Below are positions 1-11,724 of a stretch of 64,000 nt of DNA, in pieces. This DNA is from Microstegium vimineum (lineage: Eukaryota; Streptophyta; Magnoliopsida; Poales; Poaceae): NCBI GenBank assembly GCA_022036555.1, contig CM039134.1, positions 7,254,818 to 7,318,817 of the forward strand. Reading direction: 5' to 3'. The translations under genes were made by a program, and so were the position numbers. Below the pieces are notes generated by a model. That model was not told where the DNA came from. It saw nothing but the letters and a program-made list of their open reading frames with translations, and did not search any database. How positions within the stretch are numbered: position 1 is the first letter of the stretch; each line of letters begins with the position of its first letter.

Positions 1-978
1 AACTTTTTTTGGCAAACGGCTCCACCGCCGCAGGCATCAGCATCAGATACGGCCGGGCACACACGACACGACACGCCCGGCGGGTGTCCACCTGGAAGGC
101 TCCTGGTCCTTTTCCTGAGGCGACAGCAGGATTATTGAGGAGGCTACTACGAATGCAGTACTACGCGCGCGTGCCGTGAGAACAGTCACTCGATAAAGGA
201 TACCTATCTACACACAGTCTCAAGTGCCACGCAAAGAACACTGGATTACTGAAGCGTAATACTAAGCATGTCCGCGCCGTGGCAAATTCTTCATCTTCTT
301 GTTCTTCATCATCGGAGAAAGGAGAAGCACTTCACTGATGCGAGCCCGGCCCGTCCATCTATCGTAATCGTAGTACTGATAGTTTTGTCTATTTGTGATT
401 TATTATTCTTTTCCTTATCGTAATCGTACTACTAACTTAACAAAGATTCCTTGTGTCGGGTCACTCAGACGACACTGCTGCTTTGTCATCAGGTTTGCGG
501 AAACCTATCTATCTCTGGTACTGTACTTAACAGTCCCTGTTTGGTGGGTTCCAGTAAATTATGGACGACGGCCAGCTTCCATAAACACTATATAGGGACT
601 TTTCTTCAACTTTATATTCCGTAATAAGCCGGTAAGTTGAGAAAATCTAAGAGCTCTGATCTCAAACTTATCGGTTCAACAATCAGGCTATAGTATATTT
701 TTTCTATTATAACAAAATAATCAAAATAATATCAACCTGCTTATCGGTCATAGATCACTAGCTATGTCCTTCTGTTTACTTTTTTTTTTGTCCTACTTAC
801 ATGCATGGGAAATGTCACAGCTAGATCCAGTGAGAGTGGCGATGACACTTTAGACATTTTATTACTTTCAAAATCAGCCTATATATATCCAAGGTTTTTC
901 AAACTTCTATGGATGCAAACATCTGCAAACTCAAAAAATTTATGTTCTAACCGCATTTAAGCAGCAAACTAGCTAGTA
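1..978. other. intergenic, nothing identified
   Basis: No reading frame, transposon end or RNA gene could be supported here. The first few hundred bases are moderately GC-rich; the rest is AT-rich. Confidence 0.5.
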
Positions 979-1238
979 CTCCCTCCATTCTAAATTGTAA
1001 GTCATTCCATGAATCTTGAAGAGTCAAAACATTTTAAGTTTGACCAAAGATTATAGAAAGAAACATAAAGATTTATGACATCAATTAGGTATAATATGAA
1101 AATATAACCAATAAAGAATCTAACGGTACTTAGTTGGTATCAAATATGTTATTATTATATTATATAAATTTGGTTAAACTTTATAAACGTTGACTCTCCA
1201 AGATTTTTGGAATGACTTATAATTTAGGATGGAGGGAG
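979..1238. mobile_element. Stowaway-type MITE (260 bp)
   Basis: The element has long inverted ends: CTCCCTCCATTCTAAATTGT at the left matches the reverse complement of the right end (ATTTAGGATGGAGGGAG). TA dinucleotides at 977-978 and 1239-1240 are the target duplication. Size, CTCCCTCC ends and TA target fit Tc1/mariner-derived Stowaway MITEs. It has no coding capacity. Confidence 0.92.
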
Positions 1239-1963
1239 TAGTAGATACGATCCCATAACCCGGAATAAACAATCCAAACATGTACAACCTTCGTCCAATA
1301 AAAAGCCATCCATCCTAACCTTCTTGTGTTGTAAAGTACTACTAGTTCCTTGTTATCTTGCCTGGTCCCTAATAGTTAATCTGATCGAGCCACACACACA
1401 AATGCAGTTTCTCCACTAATCTACTTCCCAGGAAACGGATCACCCCTATACTACGACTACTTTTCTAGCTAAGCTAGAGCCAGGCAGGACTAGTGCCTTT
1501 TAATCCTGTCCGGAAATGGGATTATTTCTACCTTTTCTAGATGCTCACACTATTCTACTGACGGATCACTTTCCTCGCAGGTAGTAGGTTCGGATCAGGG
1601 GAAGAAGCCCAGTACTAGCTACCATCTTCATTCATCATCACGCTGCATACCCAATGATTGTACATTTGTGCATACTATCTTATATCTTATAATAATCTTA
1701 TTAAAACCCGGCCTGATATGATGCATCTCTGCTCTTAGAAGAACTGGCCGGAGAAGATACGATCCACGCGTGATGGCTGCAAGTAAATTAAATTAAAGGG
1801 TTCTTCTTAAGATAGATAGATCAGGGCGATGACGCAACGCGGGCAAGCGGATCTTTCCTTCTTTCCTCCCCATTCCAGTCCAGTCCAGCACGTTCGTCCT
1901 CCAACTCAGATCCCTTACTTGTTCCAAGACGGCCAGGCTGGATGATTTGTTGAATGGTCATCG
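1239..1963. other. intergenic, nothing identified
   Basis: Mixed-composition sequence without supported genes or repeats. Confidence 0.4.
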
Positions 1964-2294
1964 GGGTTTGTTTGGATCCCTTGACAAATAAGATAAATCT
2001 TTTGTCATTTTTTAGTGTTTGGAATCACATAAAAAATAACAAATGATAAATAAAAAGATAATTCTACAACTAATAATTACACTCTCATTCACACGACATG
2101 CACAGGAAGGAGGTGTACGACTGAGAAGATTTTCTATTTGTCACTTCAAAGTGGCAAATGGAAAATAAAAAAAAATTGATCTTTTGTCATTTTTTTTGTC
2201 TTGTATGTTTGGATCCATTTGATAAAAAAAAAACAGTATTTTTTTTGTTCTTTTAAAAATTTACCAATTTGTCAAAGGGGATCCAAACATGCCC
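1964..2294. mobile_element. MITE with GGGTTTGTTTGG / CCAAACATGCCC ends
   Basis: The left end (GGGTTTGTTTGGATCC, then CTTGACAAAT) is the near reverse complement of the right end (ATTTGTCAAAGGGGATCC, then AAACATGCCC). The interior is AT-rich and repeats the phrase cttttgtcattttt. The ends look PIF/Harbinger-like or hAT-like. I could not find a clean target duplication, so the superfamily is uncertain. Confidence 0.7.
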
Positions 2295-2929
2295 TAAGAG
2301 GGATTGCAGGTTGTGCCCACTACAGGGCCCACGGCCGCCTATGGCTCTTCACCGCCCATCATCGGTTGTCTTGTACCCATCTCATCGCACTCAATAACAG
2401 GCAAATCCGTTCAGTGGAGTTGACGGATGGCTTTTTGTGTGTGCCACCTGTAGTAATAGATCCTGGCATATCACCGGTGCGTATCCTAGCTAGTGTCTCA
2501 ACAACGACAATCCATCTCTGGTTGTGAGTGTTGCTCGAGAGGATGAAGCACAAAATAATGTGGCATGCTTTGCATAGGATGACTGATCAAGTTCGTCTCA
2601 AAAGGAAATGTTTGAGAATTGAAACGACCACTTTGGTGGTTCATGTATGGAAATGAGCTCAAAACACAAAATTTAAGAGCTCAAATATTTTGATAATTCC
2701 ATGAGGAAACTAAAACTCACTAGAGCTATAGTTTCAGGACTAAAACAACATTTAAAAAGTTTAAGAACAAAATTAATAATGGAGCCTCAGGTGATAATTT
2801 AGAGACGAAATTGATTATTCCGTTATTATGTTTATGTCTTTCCTTCTACATTAGCTAATTGACTTTATGTGACATTTTTATACTTTCGAAGTTGGTAAGG
2901 ATCTTGATCATCATAATAATATCATAATA
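2295..2929. other. intergenic, nothing identified
   Basis: Contains two short overlapping open frames of opposite strand (about 100 and 64 codons), probably by chance. No family signature was seen. Confidence 0.4.
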
Positions 2930-3238
2930 TTATAGAAAACTAAAAATAGTTGTAAGTGCTTTACTAGAGTTGCTGATTTGTGACACTACTTTATCATCTT
3001 TCTGTCCAATGACAAATGCTTCTAATAGCGTCGGCCCTTGTAGCCTCACATCAGTTTGCTTTGAATCTAGATATTTAATGACATAATTTGTTAGACTTAA
3101 ATATTCAAAAGATGTTTTGTCCTTCCTGCAAATGTTATATGCATTGTCATAATAAGCATCCAATACTTTCAACCCATCTTTGTAGTAGATATTTAACTCC
3201 CTCCCAAGAGTGAATTTAAGGTAAGTATAAGATAAAAT
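2930..3238 (-). pseudogene. decayed gene fragment, copy 1 (unidentified conserved protein)
   Basis: On the minus strand this segment encodes a peptide beginning MKVLDAYYDNAYNICRKD and continuing through a KQTDVRLQGPTLLEAFVIGQ region. A diverged but recognisable version of the same peptide occurs on the same strand at 11750-12066, so these are two copies of a fragment of one protein-coding gene. Neither has a start, splice context or full domain, and I do not recognise the family. Conservation at the peptide level between the copies suggests they once coded. Both are probably pseudogene remnants. Confidence 0.5.
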
Positions 3239-4275
3239 ATAACGTATTCAAGTCCCAACGGGATTGGATCTTCACTTGGGTTGGGGGCTCATGCCCCCCT
3301 ACCGGTCCACGCCTATGGTGCCCCATAAAATTTTAGCCATGAGAGAAGGTTAGGAGAAGCGTGATGATAAGGTTTAGGTGTGAATACAAGAGCCAGAGAA
3401 TATATATTCCAAATGACACATATCTATGGCACATGAGAGTGGCTAGGAACAACTACCCACCAATCATAAAAATAAGAGAAAAATCATTTATAAGAAGCAT
3501 ATTCATCCTCCAAACATGAAAATTAGTTTAATCACCATGATGACCATTACAACCAAGTCAATGAATCGGAATATTATATTTTTTTTTCTTCTAGTGAATT
3601 TAATTATGCTAAAGGCTTCAAGAAGGTCAATAAACAAAAAGATTTCATATGAGGAAAGAAAAAGTTCAAAATCTCATAAGTCATTGCCATAATAACTCCT
3701 CTTTCACGTAATGAGCAAAATCATGGATCATGTTAAGTCTTTTTCCCTTTATAGTGATTCTCTTTTTGAACAAGGCTTGGATAAATCTATTGCAAAGCTA
3801 GTAGAGTTATTTTATAAGGCTAGTAGAGTATCTGACAAACATAGGTGCAGATCCATATGTGTGGCCGGGGTATAGGGCTTGAGCTCCTAGCACCCAGGCA
3901 CGGTCGAGTAGGGGGCTCAAGCCCCCCAGCACCTACGCGTGGCCAGGTAGGGGGCTCGAGCCATAGTAACAGTGATAGATCCGTCTCTGGCTCCATACAA
4001 GACACAACAAGCTTCTTCATGTAGTAATAATTTACATTATAGCAGCAAGTGAGGCGGAAATAATGTTATTCTTGTGTTCCTCGCTCTATGTGATGAGAAT
4101 TTAATTTCGACTGATGCATAGCTCGTCGACACACGCCACTAGCATACATGAATTGATCTGATCTAGTCATACCTAGCTAGCTACCCAATGCAATGTGAAA
4201 TGGAAAAAAATAACATGGAAATAATCATCGGATCTAGATAAATGCTAGATAAATGCAATGGAGGCTTTTATATGC
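2930..4275. repeat. diverged duplicated block, copy 1
   Basis: This block matches 11725-13215 in the same order and orientation. The shared parts are the coding fragment, a 'ggggctc...cccc' element-like segment, and a conserved right part starting at 'gacacaacaag' and ending near 'ggcttttatatgca'. The copies differ by many substitutions and indels, so the duplication is old. A GC-rich hAT-like segment (about 3250-3310 and 3840-4000) is nested in it. Confidence 0.7.
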
Positions 4276-4592
4276 AGCAGCTTTCAGATCCACTTCCAAG
4301 GCGGCTGGGCTGGGATGATTTGTTGAGGCATATGGATGTGGGTGGCGGTCGGCCACACTTGCCTCGCCTAGGTGCTTTCTCCTTCCCCGAGCTAGGATTG
4401 CGATGACGTGGAGCGGCCGAGACGACAAGCAAGTAGAGTCACACTAGGGCCATGTTCGTTGCGCTCAAATTTAATTTACACTACGCTCTAATCATCACAT
4501 CTCAGCTCCTGCTTACTCATGATTGTCGTTACCGAGGCTTATGATCCAGTGTCGGCATGCTTATCGTCTTGTACTATATATAATAATAATTA

Positions 4593-4849
4593 CTTCCTCC
4601 ATCCCTGAAAGAATCAATTCCTAGCATCTGTGTCAGTCAAACTTTTTTAACTTTGACTAACTTTATAGAAAAATGTAACAACATCTATGACTTAAAATGA
4701 GCACCATATAAAAATATAGTTTTAGATAAATCTAATGATACTAGTTTGATATTATAAATTTTAATACTTTATTTTAGAAATTTGGTCAAAGTTTAAAATT
4801 TTTGGCTTAGGATAAACCCCGAAATTCATTCTTTGAGGGACGGAGGGAG
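4593..4849. mobile_element. Stowaway-type MITE (257 bp)
   Basis: Ends CTTCCTCCATCCCTGAAAGA and the inverse (GAGGGACGGAGGGAG), flanked by TA at 4591-4592 and 4850-4851. It belongs to the same subfamily as the element at 23201-23457, since the interiors align over most of their length. Confidence 0.9.
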
Positions 4850-4993
4850 TATATATAAACATGCCTTAAAATCCGTTCTGGTGATAACGGGGCTGGCACC
4901 CAAGTGATCTGGGCTTAAAGCGAGTTCCGGCCCACTCCATATAAGCTAAGGTCATGGACTAATGGGCTTCAGATGGTCTGTAGAAAAGAAAAA

Positions 4994-5615
4994 GGAAAAA
5001 GTTCAATTTTTCTCCTGAACTTTGGCTCGCGTCCGTTTTTCCTCCCTGAACTAGGAAACCAGAAATGTTTTCTCCTTCAACTCTGAAAACCGTTCGTTTT
5101 ACCTCCCTTAGTGGTTTTGCACAGTGGTTTTGTATTTTTTTCCTTTTTTATTTATTTCAATGAAATCTTTGGAAAATCGTATTAAATCATAGAAAAATCA
5201 TTAAATGGAAATTCCAATTTTGTTAGACTCCACATGAGTAGATCTATACAGTGAATATATAATATGGTATGTTTTAGTATAAAGTTTTTATATTACCTTT
5301 AAATCTATACTTTTCTATAATTAGTTTAAAAACTTTGTACTGAAGTATATCATATTATATGTTCGTTGTATAGATCTACTCATGTGGAGTCCAAAAAAAT
5401 TGAATTTTTCATTTTATGATTTTTTTATGATTTAATATGATTTTTCAAAGATTTTTTCGAAATAAATAAAAAATACAAAACCGCTATGCAAAACCACTCA
5501 GGGAGGTAAAACGAACGATTTTCAGAGTTGAAGGACGAAACATTTTTGGTTTCATAGTTTAGGGAGGAAAAACGGACGCGGGCTAAAGTTCAGGGAGGAA
5601 AATTATACTTTTTCC
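4994..5615. mobile_element. Mutator-type long-TIR MITE (622 bp) with perfect 9-bp TSD
   Basis: The two arms are inverted copies of each other for well over 200 bp on each side. For example, 'cgcgtccgtttttcctccct' on the left is mirrored by 'agggaggaaaaacggacgcg' on the right. The element starts GGAAAAAG and ends CTTTTTCC. The 9-base sequence aaagaaaaa occurs exactly at 4985-4993 and again at 5616-5624. Long inverted arms plus a 9-bp duplication are diagnostic of Mutator-like elements (TIR-MULE/foldback MITE). It lies about 260 bp downstream of the stop codon of the minus-strand dioxygenase gene. Confidence 0.93.
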
Positions 5616-5874
5616 AAAGAAAAATAGAGCATATTTTAGGCCTGTTAACCAGACGGCCCGCTCCCAATACAGCTCCTCCTCCACTTTCCAGGTTCAAACA
5701 GCTTACCAGTGGCCAATAGAACGAATCCGTCTATACACCACCACCAACCTCGAATTATTCCCCGGTCAGGTGTTGATCGGAGCAGCAAATCATCCATCCA
5801 TAATTCCGTAATACTCAATATACTGTACTACACTGCAGCTGCAGTTGCCCATGGCGTACTTACAGAATTACACA

Positions 5875-7633
5875 TCATTTACAGAGCGAGGCAAGGATGC
5901 GGCGCGGAGGCTCGAAGGAGCGCCGGGAGTGGAGGACGGCCCAGTTGTCGATGAGAAGGATGTCGCCGTGCCGCCAAGGGACGGCCACACACTCCTCCTC
6001 TAGGACCTGGCCGCACGCCGCGATGACGTCGGCGGGCAGGGGTGAGCCGTCGCCGAGGGTCACCGCCTTCACGGGGTCGTTCCGGGCGTCCTTCCACCCC
6101 GTGTAGGCGGCGACCATGCTGTTGAACCAGATCTTCCGCCCCCGGCTCTCGTCCCACTTCACCGCGGGGATCGGGCCCATGACCGTCTTCACGCCGTCGT
6201 TCGTCCATTCCAGCTTCATCCCGAGCTTGGCGGCCCTGCAGTTCATGCAGAGACGGCTGAGTGCGTGCAAAGTTTAGCAGGCAACGCATGGTACGGCGCT
6301 TCGTCTATAAGCTAAATGAACGCTCAAATTCCATGTCAGCTGGCGATCAGGATGAAGTCCACTACAAAAATCCTTTGTTGGGACTTTGGACTGAAAGCAA
6401 TGGCATGGATGCATCATGAGACAGAGAAACAACAAATACTAGTACGTAGTACTTGTTAAAGGTCATTTATGGATATCGATCTGATGAAACGGAAAGATGT
6501 TATGTTACAGGAACCACAATTCTTTTGATGGGAATGCAAATTAACGTTGCAAACTCATGACAAAATCACCATACTGTAGAATGCAATGGTGTTACCTTTC
6601 CTCAGCAACGGTTTTATCTTTAGTGAGAAATGTCGATTGCCATCCACGGCCGATTGGCGAAGACGGGTCATCGCCCTCTCCCAAAACCCTTGTATATATC
6701 AGTCCATCCTTCTCTAGTTTCTCCACGAATTCAGGGAATGTTTCCTTCATCCTCTTGTAGACGTAATGGCTCAGCACTATTGGCGTTTCCCCGCCGCTCT
6801 TTGGTTCCACTTCACAGAAGAAGAAGAGTTTCGACGGAAATGTTGGAACCTAAAAACAAAGCGTGTTGTGTTGTATACCATGATTCCATCTTGGTCATCA
6901 AACTCTGCTCTAGGTAACATTATGTGCTCAAAAATGAAATTTGCAATCACAGACAATTTTTCATTGAACTGAAATTTGCATAGAAATGACTAGTGAAATA
7001 TACAGCGTTCAAACTGTATGCTTACATCAATCATTAAATAAATCTGTAGGCAGAACAGTGGTGCTCACGACCGTTAGTAACTACTCCTACAATATACGGA
7101 GTACTTTTGAAAAAAAAAAACTAATTTTGAAAGATGAGTACTAGGCTTAAAGCAAGCCCAATTGAGACGTCCTAGGCACTGTGATTGCCATCTGAATTTC
7201 AGTTATTACTCTACTCCGCTGCTTTTGTGGTGTAGACTGCAGAGGAAGCTGAAGGCTTAATTAATTTTACCTGAGCCATCTCGTGGTGGAAGGGGATCTT
7301 CTGGTCGGGCGGCGACTCGTTGGCGGTGAACACCCGGCCCACGACGTTGGTCCGCGGCGCTGCGCCGCCGACGTACGGCAGCTCCTCGTACCCGAAGGCG
7401 TCGACGGCGCGGTCGAAGTCGGCGGCCGTCGTGGCGGGGAACCCGCGCAGGAGCAGGGCCCCCGCGTCCCGCACCAGCGGCTCCAGCCTGGACGCCCTCT
7501 CGGACCGCACGGCCGCCAGGAACTCGTCGGCGCCGGCGCCCGCGGGAGCGCTCGGGACGAGTACCGCCGGGAAAGGGACGCCCTCGACTAGGCGCTGCTG
7601 CGGGAGGCGCGCGTCCCGGAAGAAGCTCGTCAT
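5875..7633 (-). CDS. TauD/clavaminate synthase-like Fe(II)/2-oxoglutarate dioxygenase, 3 exons, 325 aa
   Basis: Exons (minus strand) are 7271-7633, 6596-6849 and 5875-6235. All introns are GT-AG and the frame is open for 978 nt. The protein starts MTSFFRDARLPQQRLVEG and closely resembles the plant clavaminate synthase-like protein typified by Arabidopsis At3g21360 (about 330 aa), including its GGAAPRT, FTANESPPDQKIPFHHE and DNWAVLHSRR stretches. H116 and E118 (HHE) with H308 (LHSR) fit the metal-binding HxE...H triad, and the arginines after H308 fit 2-oxoglutarate binding. No transit peptide is evident. The substrate is unknown. I chose the ATG at 7633 because upstream in-frame ATGs (7774 and 7870) give a low-complexity extension absent from the family, and the most distal lies inside a SINE. 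Exon 1 is very GC-rich, typical of grass genes. No inactivating change was seen. Confidence 0.93.
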
Positions 7634-7846
7634 CGGGGCTTCGGTTTGCTTCGCTGCCGGGCTCGTGCGTGCGGGTGAGAACGGTGAGCCGTGAGCGGCC
7701 GGTGCGAGAGGCGATGAGGGGGATTCGGATTCGTTGGGAATCCGGAATGATCCTCTGGACAGGGGGATGAACATGGACGGCTTCGCGCGCGAGTTTTCCG
7801 TCTGGCTGCTGTGCAGTGCGAGGAAGCAGGCAGAGCCTGAAGGAGT

Positions 7847-8153
7847 AAGGCGTTCACGGCCCAACAGCAAAGTCTATTGCTTGGGGGCTTCCGCCCCAGG
7901 GTTCAAATTCTGGGTGCGATACTTTATTTTGAATTTATTCTAAATTTTTCGGCGCTATGCATTAAGTGGTAGGCGACGTTCCCGTCGACAACGAAGCGTC
8001 TGTGGTGACTTCGTCAACTTCAAGATTTACCGGCTCAGTCCTTCGAAGGTGCTCATAAGGGTATGATTTGTGTACGTGTGTTCGTAGGGGCGAGTGTGCG
8101 TACGTGTTGAGTGTCCGCGTTGTACCGTATAATCTCAACAAAAAAAAGAAGGA
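7847..8153 (+). mobile_element. tRNA-derived SINE with 10-bp TSD, upstream of the dioxygenase gene
   Basis: The 10-base sequence ctgaaggagt flanks the element at 7837-7846 and 8154-8163. The head carries a pol III B-box-like sequence (GGGTTCAAATTC, 7899-7910). The body matches, in the same order, the SINE at 13848-14187 on the opposite strand: shared 'gtggtaggcgacg', 'gtgacttcgt', 'ccggctcag' and 'ggtgctcata' blocks. It ends in an A-rich tail (aacaaaaaaaag). It sits about 210 bp upstream of the dioxygenase start codon, so it probably contributes to the 5' UTR or proximal promoter of that gene. Confidence 0.85.
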
Positions 8154-8208
8154 CTGAAGGAGTGGTCACACAATTTTTTTTTAAAAATCAGGAGTGGCGA
8201 CACACTTA

Positions 8209-8470
8209 CTCCCTCCCTTCTAAATAAATTATAAAACATCTCAAAAATCTTAGAGAGTGAATCTATGTCAAATTTAATTAAATTTATATAATAATATAAT
8301 AATATTCATAAAAATATCATTAGATTATTTATCAATTATATTTTTATAATATATCTGTTTAATGTCTATTTTTTTATAATTTTCTTTATAATATTTAGTT
8401 AAATTTGATATGCTTTAACTGTCTAAAATTTCTTAAGTGACTTAGAATTTATAATTTAAAATATAGGGAG
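8209..8470. mobile_element. Stowaway-type MITE (262 bp), one TSD base changed
   Basis: Left end CTCCCTCCCTTCTAAATAAA, with right end AATTTATAATTTAAAATATAGGGAG as its approximate inverse. TA precedes the left end (8207-8208), while TT follows the right end, so the target copy appears mutated. The interior is strongly AT-rich. Confidence 0.8.
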
Positions 8471-9135
8471 TTCCATCGACGGTGACATAGAGCTGCAAAA
8501 TTGTATTGTGTTCTCTACTGCGTCACAACATCTACGCGGACTCGTGGAGGCCTTCCTGGATAGAGATCGTTGAGAAATTGGATAAGCCTGTCTCGTACTG
8601 TAGCAAAAGTTTGTCGGACCATTCAGGTTGCAGAGTACCACAAGAAAGGTCATAATCTTGTGAAATGTCATTTTGCAGTTGATGGTAATGATTTTCAATA
8701 TTACATCCTTTTCCAGGGCAAGAAAAAAAAGGAAATTCGACACCATGCGATCTATTTTTCCAGTGCAATTTCACCAGTGTTGAGTGTTCCGTTCCACCAG
8801 ACCACCAGGAACCAACCCAGTAGTACAAATGTGGTTTTCTTTACAGATGTAACAGGCCGGCGGAATAGAAGAAACGATGGGCTTAGCTGATAACCACGGG
8901 CCGCTATCTGATTACAAGCCCACTTCACAGCTTTGGACTCCAGCGTCAACTGTCATTCTGTCAACTTATACTCTTAATAGCCTCTTCTCCTTTTTCCTTT
9001 CCCTTACCTCTCACCGCATTAATTGAATAATGTGAATTAATTAATGAAACAATATGATGAAAGATGTAAATTAGTTATTCTTTTATAACACTTAAAAATA
9101 TGAATCATTTAGAAGCAAATTAATTGATTCAATAA
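8471..9135. other. intergenic, nothing identified
   Basis: A stretch at about 8480-8760 has coding-like base composition but no frame that I can tie to a family. The rest is AT-rich. Confidence 0.35.
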
Positions 9136-10091
9136 TGTCGGGTATCAATATCCAGATTACCTAATTATAGGCAGTAAGTAAGCACCAACAACAATCGTTC
9201 TCCCAACTCCTCTTAGCCTCGAGAGGCGATCTTCGCCTCGCCCGAGCTCTGTGCCAATGCCTTGAGCAAGCCCGACCCTCAAGGGATCTCCGCCACACCT
9301 GAGCCTTGTCCCGATCCCTCGAGCACGCTTGACCCTCGAGAGGCGATCTCCACCTCACCCGAGGGCATCGACTAGCGCTCAGGGAAAAAGGGAAGGCCAC
9401 ACGGGTCCCACCGCATCACCTACTACCCCCGAGAATAGAGCATGCAAGATTCGAGCCAACATACGGAAGCATGGGAGCCTCGGTACCTTCGGATATGTCC
9501 TCAATCACATCTGCCCCGATGAGGCACACATACTTCTACATCGATAGGAACAACATATAGTGCACCGTCTAATCCCCTCTCCGCGTGAGTCAAGACGCAC
9601 GTTTCGCACGTCCCGATGGGACGAAGGCGCATAGGTCAATTCGACCGAAGAACGTCGTAATAGCGGACGGAGAGGTCACAATTCGACAACCATGTCGTCC
9701 CTACGCTATAGGATCGGATGCCCACCCGGATAAGGAGGGAGATGACTCACTCTTGAGGCCTTTTTTGTTTTTTCTGCTATAAAAGGGGAGGCAGGGCCAA
9801 ACGAAGGGAGAGAGACATAAAAAAACACACAAGAGCACAACACTTCCTTCTACAACAAACCTTCACACACACACCGTTGACTTGGGACCATGTCCCTCTC
9901 TTGATCGCTTGTATCCCCTACAACGAGCACTTGGGGCAAAGTAACACGAGAGCTACAGATCACTGGACATAGGAACGTTCTGCCTAAACCAATATACCTC
10001 CTTGTGTCCACTCTATACAACCATCCGAGCCTAAACACGTAGATATAAATTTACCATCGGCTTGTCTAGAGTACTATTATAGACACCAACA
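9136..10091 (+). mobile_element. probable solo LTR (about 956 bp)
   Basis: Starts TGTCGGGTATCAATATCC and ends AGACACCAACA, giving the TG...CA ends of an LTR. Flanking 5-mers are aataa (9131-9135) and tataa (10092-10096), a 4/5 match consistent with an aged target duplication. A TATA box (CTATAAAAGGGG, near 9777) lies in the middle, followed by an A/C-rich leader, as in the U3-R layout. GC-rich 'cctcgagaggcgatc' repeats lie near 9210-9360. No internal coding region or second LTR is adjacent. Confidence 0.75.
9180..9360. repeat. imperfect 'ctcgagaggcgatc' repeats within the LTR
   Basis: The phrase 'cctcgagaggcgatct...cc' occurs twice (near 9217 and 9332), with a degenerate middle copy (cctcaagggatctccgcc). 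Such repeats are common in the U3 of grass LTRs. Confidence 0.55.
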
Positions 10092-11724
10092 TATAAACTC
10101 ATACGACTATAAATATAAATACTTACTAAAACAGCCATGATTCTAGATTTTTGAGTTCCTTATAGGCATACAAATCATTGTATAATAAGTTTCCAACAAC
10201 ATATAGGTCTTCATATTGCATGCGTAGCTTTTCCAACATATGTTCAAAAATATTAAAATCTTTGAAATCTCATATTATCTTAAAATTTTTGTTTATAATA
10301 GAAAGATTACAAAAGGCTCTTTCTACTATTATCGTTGTACCTAGAAGCCCAACACAAACAAATAGCATTATTACGAGAACTCACGAAACAGTGTGTTGAA
10401 GTTTCAAATCAAATGGTTTTTATGGTTGAGACAAATGTATACCTAGTGAAGTTGAAGAACCAAATGGCTATTTTGCTTCGAGAAGTAGCTGAGATATAGG
10501 CAAGTCTATCTCTAGAACTCATATATCTCCAAATTGCAGTCAATACTTTTCTATGACAGTCATATGTGTCTGCTGATAGAGATTGAGGCATATGTGTATA
10601 ATCATTTCTACTTTCCAAGAAAAAGCTTCAACATTGATATTGTCATTTGAATAATTACTCGCCTCAATTGTGATGTCCTTAGTATTATATTTTTTTCTAA
10701 ATATTTCAATAGCAAAGGACTAAATTTACTAAGATTTTCTGTGATAGTGTTCTCAAAGAAAGTGGTATTAATAATATCAAAAGTTGTGATGCGAGACCTA
10801 TGAGTGCATTTGTTTCCCATGTTTCCAATTCACCATCAGTTTTATAGAGTTTTTTTTTGCTCTTGCTCCCATCTCATTGTTCAATTCTTCATACCGAGCA
10901 AGATTTCCCCAATATCGATTTCAATCATCTTCCAATCATTTGTTTTATTATTATGCAAGATATTGGAGAGATTTGTTAATAAGAATGCTATTTAAAAAAA
11001 ATCTATCTCTTAGTTCATTACTGGCCATGCTCTTGAAGTTTACCAATTTAAGAACTACATTCAGAGAGTACCCATATTTATACCCATAAAAGCTTCACTC
11101 ATCCTATCCTATGTGTTTTCATCTTTTTTTGCTAGTGTTATTTCTTTTCATCTTTGGAATTTAGTTATCTCACTCAACCTTTCGATACTCATCATATGAT
11201 GATGAAGTTCATTCATCTTAGCATCCTTTTTTCTTCACTAATCATCAAACATATACTATATTCTTCTATCATGATTGATGTCTCTATGAAATCTATAACT
11301 TTGTTTAGAAAATCTCTTAAATTTCTATTTAGTGACTTATTCATTCAATGTGATCTAACATGTTTTGAAGGATCGTTATTCCCATAAGCGATAGAAAATT
11401 TTCATCATTCACCTAAATCTTTATCTAGATTCCTTATATATTGAAAAAATTCTACTAGTAGTAGTGGTGATCAACGTCTATTTTTGTTGTTCATTGATCG
11501 AGGTGCCACACACAAGAGGGGTGAAATCATTGCAATTCATTATCGTGCGCCAACTATTTAGAGTGCACGACCACCAATAACCAATATGATTCTTAGCTAA
11601 AAACGTTCATCATAATGTACTCGTGTTCTTGGGATATTGTACTTGTGTTCTTGAAATATAGAACACCAATAACTAATATGATTTTTAGCTATCATAATGT
11701 ACTCATGTTCTTGGGATATATAAC
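10092..11724. other. AT-rich intergenic region, unidentified
   Basis: Only short, repeatedly interrupted frames are present. A possible decayed coding strip lies on the plus strand near 10400-10500, but no family can be named. Around 11571-11722 a segment containing 'ccaataac(c/t)aatatgatt(c/t)ttagct' and 'tactc(g/a)tgttcttgggatat' is repeated imperfectly two to three times. Confidence 0.4.

Noticed and set aside
5879..6289. 136-codon minus-strand frame overlapping exon 3 of the dioxygenase
   Set aside because: It is an out-of-frame shadow. The other frame contains the conserved dioxygenase C-terminus and joins with correct splice phases.
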